From NCBI GenBank assembly GCA_963753115.1, contig CAVWBB010000021.1, positions 62,001-126,000 of the forward strand: 64,000 nucleotides of DNA. Direction: 5' to 3'. This document shows, piece by piece, positions 41,392 to 49,213 of the stretch. The DNA is from Bog-473 sp963753115 (GTDB taxonomy: Bacteria; Actinomycetota; Acidimicrobiia; Acidimicrobiales; RAAP-2). The notes below the pieces were generated by a model. The model was given only the letters and a program-made list of their open reading frames with translations. It had not been told where the DNA came from and made no database searches. The position numbers were made by a program, and so were the translations under genes. The stretch's first letter is position 1. The number at the start of each line of letters is the position of its first letter.

Positions 41392-42882
41392 TCAGCGGCT
41401 GTCCGCAGCTCGGAGGACGTCGGCAAACCCGCGCACCTCTAACGCGGTGATGCGCTGCCCGTCCGTTGCGAAGACGTCGCGCACGGACTGCGTGTTGCCG
41501 CCGAGGTGTACGTCGATGTCCACCGTCACCGTGGTGCCGTCGACCTGGAGCGGCCCGGGATCGGGGCGAAAGTCCTCGAAGACGAAGGTCTTCTCCTTGT
41601 AGTAGCGGAGGATGTCCTCGTGCCCGTGTCGCACGTCGCCGTCGACGTCAAAGGTGGCATCGGGGGCGAAGAGCTGGCGCAGCAGCTCGGGATCCTGCAC
41701 CGTGACCGCAGTGAAGTAGTCACCGATGACGGCCGCCGGGCCGGTGCGGCGCGCCGGGAGGCGGTAGATCCCCCGGGCGTTGACCCCGAGCACCTTGGCC
41801 TGGGTGGCGGTGCTGCAAGGGGCCACGGTGGCGCGGATGGCATCGACCGCCCCGGGGAACGTGGCGTCGTGATGCGGGTAGTCGCTACCCCAGACGATGC
41901 GACCCGCGCCGACGAACGGGGCCAGCGCCGGCAGTGTTCGCTCGCCCACCTCGAAGCTGATGGCGCATTGCCGTGCGAAGTACTCGGACGGCCGCAGGGC
42001 CATGTCCGGGCAGAATCCACCGAAGGACTCCGCCTGTTCGTCCAGTCGCTCGAGCCAGAACGGCGCCCAGCCCCCGGAGGACTCCAGAAAGAGGAGGCGC
42101 AGTGCCGGGTGGCGTTCCAGGGTGCCGAAGGCGATCAGCTGGGCGCAGGCGAGCATCGATTCGAACGAGTGCGACACCGCGTGGAGCACGAGCGGATTGA
42201 AGGGACGGTCCGAGCCCAGCGTGGGAACGATCACCGAGCTCCCCTCGTGGATGCCGACGGGCACGTCGAGCTCCTCGGCCGCTTCCCACACCACGTCGTA
42301 GGCGCGGTCCGAGAGTGCGCGTCCCCGGCAGGGATTGGGACGGACGAAGCCGGCAACGAGCCCGAGCTCTGCGGCGGCCCGCCGAAGCTCCTGGGCTGCG
42401 GCCGCAGGGTCCTGCAGGGGGAGCATGGCCGCCCCGAAGAGCCGGCGCGGATCGGCGGCGCAGTACCCGGCGAGCCAGTCGTTGTAGGCGCGCGCCAGGG
42501 CGACCGCGGCAGCTGGATCCTCGACCACGGAGAAGTAGAGACCGATGGTGGGATACAGGACCGCCTGGTCGATGCCCTCGCTGTCCATGTCGCGCAGACG
42601 GGCCACGGGGTCCGACCCGCCCGGCAGGGCGTCGGCCAGCGGGCGGAACGCGTCTGGATCGTCGAACGTGGAGCCGGGGCGGGCGAGATTCCCGAGCGGC
42701 ACAGCCAGGACCTCGGTGTCGCCCACGACGACGTGCTCGTAGCCCGAGCCATCCGCGCCGATGCGGGGTCGGAACTGCTCGGGCAGCGCCGCCCAGGCCG
42801 ACTCGGGCTCGACGACGTGGCCGTCTGCGTCGACGACGGGGCCGGCACGCGGCGCGAGCGGAGGCCGGCCCCCCAACGTCAC
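41392..42882 (-). CDS. Amidohydrolase fused to a SnoaL/NTF2-like domain
   Basis: A 496-aa protein; GTG 42882 overlaps the stop of the upstream amidohydrolase (GTGA) and is chosen over longer readings. Residues about 15-365 are an amidohydrolase 2 barrel (DADGHVVEP, ALARAYNDWLAGYCA, LRLLFLESSGGWAPFWLERLDE, IVWGSDYPHHDATFPGA). Residues about 370-496 are a SnoaL/NTF2-like fold (GDYFTAVTVQDPELLRQLFAPDATFDVDGDV; seen as LLRQLFAPDATF and ILRYYKEKTFVFEDF). The second domain is a small pocket fold that could bind or transform the product. The two genes probably work as a pair. Confidence 0.85.
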   Translation of the reverse strand: MTLGGRPPLAPRAGPVVDADGHVVEPESAWAALPEQFRPRIGADGSGYEHVVVGDTEVLAVPLGNLARPGSTFDDPDAFRPLADALPGGSDPVARLRDMDSEGIDQAVLYPTIGLYFSVVEDPAAAVALARAYNDWLAGYCAADPRRLFGAAMLPLQDPAAAAQELRRAAAELGLVAGFVRPNPCRGRALSDRAYDVVWEAAEELDVPVGIHEGSSVIVPTLGSDRPFNPLVLHAVSHSFESMLACAQLIAFGTLERHPALRLLFLESSGGWAPFWLERLDEQAESFGGFCPDMALRPSEYFARQCAISFEVGERTLPALAPFVGAGRIVWGSDYPHHDATFPGAVDAIRATVAPCSTATQAKVLGVNARGIYRLPARRTGPAAVIGDYFTAVTVQDPELLRQLFAPDATFDVDGDVRHGHEDILRYYKEKTFVFEDFRPDPGPLQVDGTTVTVDIDVHLGGNTQSVRDVFATDGQRITALEVRGFADVLRAADSR

Positions 42883-44036
42883 CCCGGTGCGGTGCGCCAG
42901 TCGTTGACGAGCGGCAGCCGGTGGTTGAACAGGCGGCTTGCGTTGCCGCCCGCCACGGCCCGCAGCTCGTCCTCGGGGAGCACCCCCCAGGTGGCGGCGA
43001 GCACGCGCTGCGTGTCGGGCCACGAGGAGTCGGCGTGCGGGTAGTCGCTCTCGACCATGATGTGGTCGATTCCGATCACGTGGCGCTGCGCGACGGCGGA
43101 CGGATCGTCGATGGAACAGAACCAGAAGTTCCTCCGCAAGACCTCGCTCGGGAGGAGCTCCGACGGCCAGGCCGTGCTCTCGGTGCCCGACGCCGAATGC
43201 CCGAGCACGTAGTCGGCTCGGTCCATCAGCATCGGCACCCAGCCGATGCCGCCCTCGGAGAGCGCCACCTGCAAACCCGAGAAGCGCAGCGGGACACCCG
43301 ACCAGAGCCATTCGCCCGCTGCCAGCAGCGCGTTCACGGGGAACACCGTCGGCAGCAGCTCGAAAGGCGGGTCCGGTGAGGGGAGCGGGGCCCACGACGA
43401 CGAGCCGGTGTGCAGGCACACCACGGTGCCGGTCTCCTCGCAGGCCGCGAAGAAGGGGTCCCAGTGCCCGCTGAAGATGGAAGGCAGCTGCAGTTGGGCG
43501 GGGAACTCGGGGAAGCTGACCGCTTTGAAGCCACGGGCCGCGTTGGCGCGCACCTCGGCGGCGCCGACCTCCACGTCGACCAGCCAGGGCAGTTGCAGGG
43601 GGATCATGCGCGCCGGGTGCGTTCCCGCCCACACCTCCAGGTGCCAGTCGTTGTAGGCGCGCAGACACGCCAGGCCGAGGTCCTTGTCCCGTGCCCGTGA
43701 GTACACGGCGCCGCAGAACCCCGAGACGAGCGACGGAAAACACAGGGAGGCCCAGATGCCGGCACGGTCCATGTCCTGAATGCGGGCCTCGATGTCGAAG
43801 CATCCCGGCCGCATTTCGTCGAAGCGGGCCGGTTCCATGCTCCATTCGGCGCGCGGTCGCCCCACCACGGCGTTGAGCCCGACGTTGGGATAGAGGTTCC
43901 CTTCGAAGAGCCAGCTCTGGGTGCCGTTGTCCAGCTCCACGACGCGGGGTGCCGCGGCGGCGAGGGCGGCGGGCACTCGGCCTTGGAACAGGTCAGGCGG
44001 CTCAATGAGGTGGTCGTCGACCGAGATCACCGGCAT
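42879..44036 (-). CDS. Amidohydrolase-family (amidohydrolase 2) metal-dependent hydrolase
   Basis: 385 aa from ATG 44036 (MPVISVDDHLIEP); an in-frame GTG 44111 would add 25 residues, and neither start has a strong ribosome site. Barrel segments are AYNDWHLEVWAG, GFKAVSFPEFP, CLHTGSSSW, VALSEGGIGWVPMLMDRADY and MVESDYPHADSSWP. These parallel the partial gene at 1-1103 almost block for block. The metal-binding Asp is in SDYPH. It is coupled to the next gene and divergent from an aldehyde dehydrogenase, with an operator-like palindrome between. Confidence 0.88.
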   Translation of the reverse strand: MPVISVDDHLIEPPDLFQGRVPAALAAAAPRVVELDNGTQSWLFEGNLYPNVGLNAVVGRPRAEWSMEPARFDEMRPGCFDIEARIQDMDRAGIWASLCFPSLVSGFCGAVYSRARDKDLGLACLRAYNDWHLEVWAGTHPARMIPLQLPWLVDVEVGAAEVRANAARGFKAVSFPEFPAQLQLPSIFSGHWDPFFAACEETGTVVCLHTGSSSWAPLPSPDPPFELLPTVFPVNALLAAGEWLWSGVPLRFSGLQVALSEGGIGWVPMLMDRADYVLGHSASGTESTAWPSELLPSEVLRRNFWFCSIDDPSAVAQRHVIGIDHIMVESDYPHADSSWPDTQRVLAATWGVLPEDELRAVAGGNASRLFNHRLPLVNDWRTAPG

Positions 44037-44118
44037 ACGAATCGGCCTGGGCTCAGGATCGGGGAGCAGTGTGGCCCGGCCCGGGGCGGGCCCTGTGTCG
44101 ACGGTTCCCACGAGAAGG

Positions 44119-44132
44119 TGACACTATCGTCA
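44119..44132. promoter_or_regulatory. Palindromic operator candidate, site 8 (TGACACTATCGTCA)
   Basis: Outer arms intact, inner arms partly so. It lies 25 bp upstream of the aldehyde dehydrogenase ATG (44158) and 82 bp from the amidohydrolase ATG (44036); if the latter starts at GTG 44111 the distance is 7 bp. Confidence 0.5.
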
Positions 44133-44157
44133 GAAGTCGTCCGGCCCGGGGGTGCGC

Positions 44158-45651
44158 ATGACCACACATGTCGATGACGTCACCACCCGTGTGGGCCTGG
44201 TGATCGACGGCGACGTCGTCGCTGGTGGCGGCGGCACCTACCCGGTGACGAATCCCGCCCGGCCGGCCGAGGTCGTGTTCGACGCCCCCTCCACGTCGCC
44301 GGCCCAGCTCGACCTCGCCGTCGGCGCGGCGCGCCGGTCGCAGCGGGGCTGGGCGGCCCTCCATACGGAGGTCCGGGCCGCCCGGGTGGTGGCCGCAGCG
44401 GAGGCCGGCGTGGCCGCAGCCGAGGGCCACGACCTGGCCCGATTGCTGACCCGCGAGCACGGCAAGACCCACCTGGAGTCGATCTTCGACACCGCCACCA
44501 TGGGCGGGATGGCGTCGGCCTTCGCCCCGCTCGTGGCGGAGGCCCTTGCTCCCCATGACTTCGCCGGCGGCAGCACCCGCATCGAATGGCTCCCGCACGG
44601 TGTCGTGGCCGCCGTGCTGCCCTTCAACTGGCCGGTGTCGGTCATGGGGAACAAGGTGCTGCCCGCGTTGCTGGCTGGCAACACGGTGGTGGTCAAGGCG
44701 CCGCCGTCCTGCCCCGGCACCGTGCTCCTCGTGGCGGCCGCCATGGCCGAGGTCCTGCCGCCCGGTGTCCTCAACGTCGTGAACGGGCCCGACGCCGCAC
44801 TCGGTGCCGCGCTGGTGGGCCACCCCGACGTGGACATGGTCTCCTTCACCGGCGGGGTCGGTACCGGCCAGGCCGTCATGGCCTCGGCGGCCGCCACCAC
44901 CCGGCCCGTGGTGCTGGAGCTCGGCGGGAACGACGCCGCCATCCTCGCCCCGGATGTCGCCGGTGACGCCACACTGGCGGACCGGCTGGTGGAGGCGGCC
45001 TTCGTCACCAGCGGACAGGTCTGCATGGCCATCAAGCGCCTGTACGTGCACCGGGGGCGATTGGACGAGACGGTGAACGCGCTGGCGGGCCGCCTGGCGA
45101 CGGAGCTGGTGGGCGACGGGCTGGCCGATGGTGTGACCATGGGCCCGGTGCACACCGCTGCGGCGCGTGATCGGGTCGAGGCAATGCTGTCCGAGGCGGC
45201 AGCGGCCGGCGCCGTCCTCGTGCGACCGGGCACGTTGCGGGGCGAGGACGAGGCGTCTGGGGGCTACTTCGTGTCACCTGCGCTCGTGGTGGCACCGCCG
45301 GCGGACACCGGGATCGTGCGCGAGGAGCAGTTCGCACCCGCCCTGCCGGTGATCCCCTACGACGACATCGACGAGGCGGTCGACGCGGCCAACGACAGCG
45401 CGTTCGGGCTCTGCGCATCGGTGTGGAGCAATGACGACGCGCTGTCGGCCGATGTGGCGTCGCGGCTGGTGGCCGGCACCGTGTTCCGCAATGCGCACGG
45501 CCTGTCTGCCATCGACATGTACGCGCCGATGGGCGGGTGGAAGCAATCGGGCTTCGGCGTCGAGCTGGGAACCGAGGGGATGCAGGCATTCGCCCGTCAG
45601 CGGGTCCACGTGCGCCGGCCAGGACCGGCGGAACAGGGGGGACAGACATGA
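44158..45651 (+). CDS. NAD(P)-dependent aldehyde dehydrogenase
   Basis: A 497-aa ALDH from ATG 44158 (GGGGGTG site; GTG 44152 is possible). It has the cofactor motif FNWPVSVMGNKVLPALLAGN then VVVKAPP, general base Glu254 in LELGGND and catalytic Cys289 in TSGQVCMAIKR, and the C-terminal FRNAHGLSAIDMYAPMGGWKQSGFG. The active site is complete. It oxidises an aldehyde to a carboxylate. The stop overlaps the start of the next amidohydrolase gene (ATGA), so both belong to one operon under the palindrome at 44119. Confidence 0.93.
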   Translation: MTTHVDDVTTRVGLVIDGDVVAGGGGTYPVTNPARPAEVVFDAPSTSPAQLDLAVGAARRSQRGWAALHTEVRAARVVAAAEAGVAAAEGHDLARLLTREHGKTHLESIFDTATMGGMASAFAPLVAEALAPHDFAGGSTRIEWLPHGVVAAVLPFNWPVSVMGNKVLPALLAGNTVVVKAPPSCPGTVLLVAAAMAEVLPPGVLNVVNGPDAALGAALVGHPDVDMVSFTGGVGTGQAVMASAAATTRPVVLELGGNDAAILAPDVAGDATLADRLVEAAFVTSGQVCMAIKRLYVHRGRLDETVNALAGRLATELVGDGLADGVTMGPVHTAAARDRVEAMLSEAAAAGAVLVRPGTLRGEDEASGGYFVSPALVVAPPADTGIVREEQFAPALPVIPYDDIDEAVDAANDSAFGLCASVWSNDDALSADVASRLVAGTVFRNAHGLSAIDMYAPMGGWKQSGFGVELGTEGMQAFARQRVHVRRPGPAEQGGQT

Positions 45652-47393
45652 CAGTGGCAATCTGCGGCGGCACGGTGGTCGACGGCACGGGCGGCCCGCC
45701 CCTCCGCGCCGACCTCGTGATCGAGGGCGAGAGGGTCGTGGGCATTGAGCCGAGGGCCGATACAGCGGCCGCGGACACCGTGATCGACGCGACCGGCATG
45801 CTCGTCACGCCTGGATTCGTCGACCTGCACACCCATTACGACGCGCAACTGTTCTGGGATCCCAACGCCAGCCCGTCGCCGCTGCACGGCGTGACCACGG
45901 TGCTCGGCGGCAACTGCGGGTTCTCCTTGGCGCCCATGGCTCCGGAGCACGTCGAGTACATCTCGCGCATGATGGCGAGAGTCGAGGGCATGCCGCTCGC
46001 TGCCCTGCGCGCCGGACTGCCTTGGGACTGGAGGTCGTTCGGCGAATGGATCGGCCGCCTGGACGGGCGGATCGCCGTGAATGCCGGGTTCCTCGTGGGA
46101 CACTCGACACTGCGCCGCCTCGTCATGGGCGAGCGTGCCGTCGGCGGCACGGCCGACGCCGGCGACATGGAGGCAATGGAGGCGGCGCTGCACGCGGCGT
46201 TACGGGAGGGGGCCCTCGGCTTCTCGACCTCGCAGGTCCATACGCACAACGACGGAGACGGTCAGCCGGTCCCCTCGCGGGCCGCGGCGCGGGAGGAGAT
46301 GGAGCGCCTGGCCACCGCCGTTCGCCAGCACGAGGGCACGACGGTCGAGTTGATCGTGGCCGGCTGCCTCAACGGCTTCACCGAGGAGGACATCGACTTC
46401 CTCTCCACCATGTCGCTCCTGGCCGATCGCCCGGTCAACTGGAACGTCCTCGGTGTCTCGGCCATGAACCCCGAGGGTGCCTGGGGTCAGCTCGCGGCCG
46501 GCACGGCGGCGGCCGACCGCGGGGCCACCGTCGTCGCGTTGACCTTGCCCCACACCATGCAGCTGCGGCTGAGCTTCGAACACGGAGCCATCCTCGACGG
46601 CCTCCCGGGCTGGCGTGAGGTTTTCGCGCTCCCCGTACCGGAGCGCATCACGGCGTTGTCGGATGCGGCGACGCGCCGCCGCCTTGACGCTGGCGCACAA
46701 TCGGACGAAGCGGGGATTCTGCGGCATCTGGCGGTGTGGGACCGGCTGATCATTGAGGAGACGTTCGCCGCGGCGAATGCCGGCGCCGAGGGCAAGACGG
46801 TGGGGGAGGTGGCCCGGGAGCGCGGCCTGACACCGTTCGATGCGCTGCTCGACGTGGTGGTGGCGGATGACCTGCGCACCGGGCTGCGGCCGCCCATTCC
46901 CGAATCCGAAGAGGATTGGCTCCTGCGGGCGCAGACGTGGCAGGACCCGCGGGCGATCGTCGGGGGATCCGACGCCGGGGCGCACCTCGACACCATGTGC
47001 GGCGCCATCTATTCGACGTCCATGCTGGGGGACGGGGTGCGGGCGCGAGGGTTGCTCAGCTGGGAGCAGGCGATTCGGCTCCTGACGGACGTCCCGGCCC
47101 GACTCTACGGATTGCGTGACCGTGGCCGGCTGGTTCCGGGCGGCTTTGCCGACGTGGTCGTGTTCGACCCCACGGCGATCGGCCACGGGGCGGTGCGGAC
47201 CCGTGACGATCTGCCGGGTGGGGCGAGCCGCCTCTACGCCGACGCGGTGGGGATCGGGCACGTCCTGGTGAACGGCACCGAGATCGTGCGCGACGGCTCC
47301 TTCACCGGTGTCACCCCCGGACGCGTGCTGCGCTCCGGCCGCGACACCGACACCGTGCACGCGGGATCGAACTGGGCTGGCGCGTTCGCATAG
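45648..47393 (+). CDS. D-aminoacylase-type amidohydrolase (N-acyl-D-amino-acid deacylase family)
   Basis: A 581-aa enzyme from ATG 45648, coupled to the aldehyde dehydrogenase. The metal site is VDLHTHYDAQLFWDP (His61, His63). It has LGGNCGFSLAP, GFSTSQVHTHNDGDG, IVGGSDAGAHLDTMCGA with a metal Asp, and the closing RLYGLRDRGRLVPGGFADVVVFDP. It differs from the gene at 39659 mainly in the middle segment. An extra His/Asp-rich loop (HTHNDGDG) may contribute to substrate binding. Substrate unknown. Confidence 0.88.
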   Translation: MTVAICGGTVVDGTGGPPLRADLVIEGERVVGIEPRADTAAADTVIDATGMLVTPGFVDLHTHYDAQLFWDPNASPSPLHGVTTVLGGNCGFSLAPMAPEHVEYISRMMARVEGMPLAALRAGLPWDWRSFGEWIGRLDGRIAVNAGFLVGHSTLRRLVMGERAVGGTADAGDMEAMEAALHAALREGALGFSTSQVHTHNDGDGQPVPSRAAAREEMERLATAVRQHEGTTVELIVAGCLNGFTEEDIDFLSTMSLLADRPVNWNVLGVSAMNPEGAWGQLAAGTAAADRGATVVALTLPHTMQLRLSFEHGAILDGLPGWREVFALPVPERITALSDAATRRRLDAGAQSDEAGILRHLAVWDRLIIEETFAAANAGAEGKTVGEVARERGLTPFDALLDVVVADDLRTGLRPPIPESEEDWLLRAQTWQDPRAIVGGSDAGAHLDTMCGAIYSTSMLGDGVRARGLLSWEQAIRLLTDVPARLYGLRDRGRLVPGGFADVVVFDPTAIGHGAVRTRDDLPGGASRLYADAVGIGHVLVNGTEIVRDGSFTGVTPGRVLRSGRDTDTVHAGSNWAGAFA

Positions 47394-47423
47394 TCCGCCG
47401 CACCACGAGCACGGCTCCTCAGC

Positions 47424-48158
47424 TCAGGGTGACAGAAGGCGGGTCTCCAGCGCGACCTCGCAGGTCTCGCCCCCCACCTGTGTGAGCGAGTAGGCCAGCT
47501 TGCCTTCGACCTCCGTGAACGCGCTCTGGAACTCGGTGCCGAAGAAGATGAGGCCGGTGCCGTTCTCGGTTGCGTACCCGTCGGGCAGCGTCCCCTCGGC
47601 AATGAGCCGATGGATGAGCGGGCGCCGCTGCTCCTCAGCATCGTGATGCGGGCTGTTCGACCACGGGAGGAAGGCGAGGCCGTTGGTCACCGGCACCAGC
47701 GTCGGGCCGAAGGAATCGGTGGTCCCGCCCACGTGCCAGCACAGTGAGCCGGCGGAGACCCCCTTCAGCACGACGCCGGACTCCCAGCACTCGCGCAACA
47801 CAGCGTCGAGTCCGTGGAGGCGCCACAGCGCCAGCAGGTTGGCGGTGCTCCCTCCGCCCACCCAGATGATGTCCTGGGCCAGCAGGTGGGCGCGCACGTC
47901 CGGCACGTTGGGCATGGGGAACAGCGTCAGGTGCGAGCTGATGAATCCCAGTTTGGAAAACGCGTTGTGCGCGGCGGCCAGCCGCGACGAGTCGTCGCCC
48001 ACCGCGGTGGCGATGATGCAGATGCGTGGGTGCTCGCCCGCCTGGGCCAGCTCAGCGGCCAGTTGATAGGACGGTCCGGGCCGCAGGTTCGCCGGATCGG
48101 GGCCCTCTGCCTGGAAGCCGATGGAGGTGGCGATGATCGTCGGTTGGCGTGCCGCCAC
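47424..48158 (-). CDS. Peptidase E-like (S51 family) serine peptidase
   Basis: A 244-aa protein from GTG 48158. Nucleophile loop GVSAGSLCWH, preceded by DIIWVGGGSTANLLALWRLHG, and followed by LAFLPWSNSPHHD with the expected His. This is the layout of peptidase E, which cleaves Asp-X dipeptides, and of cyanophycinase relatives. The N-terminus lacks the usual MGGG opening and reads TIIATSIGF. It is on the same strand and 2 bp downstream of a D-2-hydroxyacid dehydrogenase, so they are co-transcribed. Confidence 0.85.
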   Translation of the reverse strand: MAARQPTIIATSIGFQAEGPDPANLRPGPSYQLAAELAQAGEHPRICIIATAVGDDSSRLAAAHNAFSKLGFISSHLTLFPMPNVPDVRAHLLAQDIIWVGGGSTANLLALWRLHGLDAVLRECWESGVVLKGVSAGSLCWHVGGTTDSFGPTLVPVTNGLAFLPWSNSPHHDAEEQRRPLIHRLIAEGTLPDGYATENGTGLIFFGTEFQSAFTEVEGKLAYSLTQVGGETCEVALETRLLSP

Positions 48159-48159
48159 G

Positions 48160-49143
48160 TCAGGAGGGGAGGACCTCAGGATTGACGATGTGCAGAGGCC
48201 GCGCCCCGGCCATGAGCCGGCACAGGTCCTCGGCGATGGTCCGCGTGTGGTTGGACTCCGTGTCGTAGGTGGCTCCGCCGATGTGGGGCGTCAAGACGAC
48301 CTGGGGGAAGGTGGTCAGCGGATGATCCGTCGCCAGATGCTCGCCTTCGAAGTGGTCGAGGCCTGCGGCGCTGACCTTGCCCGATGCCAGTGCGGCAACC
48401 AGCGCGTCGGTGTCGTGGATCTTGGCCCGGGCCGTGTTGAGGTAGACGACGCCGTCACGCATCTTGGCGAAGGCGTCGGCATTGATGAGGCCGGTCGTCT
48501 CCGGCGTCACGGGTGCGTGAATGGAGATGACGTCCGAGCGTTCCAAGAGCTCGTCCAACGAGCTGGTGGCGTCCGGTGCGTACGGGTCGTAGGCGAGGAC
48601 GTCCATGCCCAGGCCACGCAGGCGCCAGCGCAGCGCCCGCCCGACCGCCCCGAGCCCGACGAGGCCGACCGTCCTCCCGTTCAGCTCCCACGCGCGGTAG
48701 CGCTGGTACGGGATTTTGCCGTCTCGGTAGATCTCGCCCTCCCGCACGTCGCGGTCCGCGGGGACCACGCCTCTGGTGGCGGCGAAGAGGAGGGCGACGG
48801 CGAGCTCGGCCACGGCGTCGGCGTTGCGTCCCGGAGCCCGCAGGACCGGCACCCCGGCAGCGGTGGCGGCCGCCACGTCGACGTTGGTGGGATCACCGCG
48901 GCAGCTGCACACGGCCATGATCGGCTGCTCGTAGAGGTCGGCCCCGCAGACGTCGCTCTCCACGATGACGATGTTGGCGCCCTCCGCGGCCGCCCGCTCG
49001 GCCAGTTGGGCGGCGTTGTAGATGCGCAAAGAAGGCTGGTCCAGCCACGAATCGAGCACGAGATCCGCCAGTTGGTGGAGCAGGTCGAGGCCGGGTCCGC
49101 TCACGGCGGCGGTCACCAAAGCCTTGGGGCGTGAACCTGTCAT
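48160..49143 (-). CDS. D-2-hydroxyacid dehydrogenase family protein
   Basis: A 327-aa NAD-dependent enzyme from ATG 49143. Nucleotide motif VGLVGLGAVGRALRWRL. Catalytic residues are visible: Arg in NTARAKIHD, Glu in GLDHFEGEH and His in LTPHIGGAT. An N-terminal substrate domain has the CRGDPTNVDVAAATAAGVPV segment. It interconverts a D-2-hydroxy acid and a 2-keto acid. It is divergent from an FGGY kinase with a perfect palindrome between, which suggests they serve one sugar-acid or polyol pathway. Confidence 0.92.
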   Translation of the reverse strand: MTGSRPKALVTAAVSGPGLDLLHQLADLVLDSWLDQPSLRIYNAAQLAERAAAEGANIVIVESDVCGADLYEQPIMAVCSCRGDPTNVDVAAATAAGVPVLRAPGRNADAVAELAVALLFAATRGVVPADRDVREGEIYRDGKIPYQRYRAWELNGRTVGLVGLGAVGRALRWRLRGLGMDVLAYDPYAPDATSSLDELLERSDVISIHAPVTPETTGLINADAFAKMRDGVVYLNTARAKIHDTDALVAALASGKVSAAGLDHFEGEHLATDHPLTTFPQVVLTPHIGGATYDTESNHTRTIAEDLCRLMAGARPLHIVNPEVLPS

Positions 49144-49194
49144 GTCGGTGGAACTCTCCTTGTCGGGCGGGCTTCGTCCATAATGACGTGATCA

Positions 49195-49208
49195 TGACAC
49201 GCGTGTCA
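49195..49208. promoter_or_regulatory. Palindromic operator candidate, site 9 (TGACACGCGTGTCA)
   Basis: A perfect palindrome symmetric through its centre. It is 5 bp from the kinase ATG (49214) and 51 bp from the dehydrogenase ATG (49143). Its closeness to the ATG suggests a short or absent leader for the kinase. Confidence 0.65.
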
Positions 49209-49213
49209 GATTC

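Noticed and set aside
1145..49208. CRP/FNR-type binding sites
   Set aside because: CRP sites read TGTGA-N6-TCACA and FNR-type TTGAT or TTGAC with N4; the observed order TGAC-N6-GTCA does not fit, and the local cNMP-binding protein has no DNA-binding domain.
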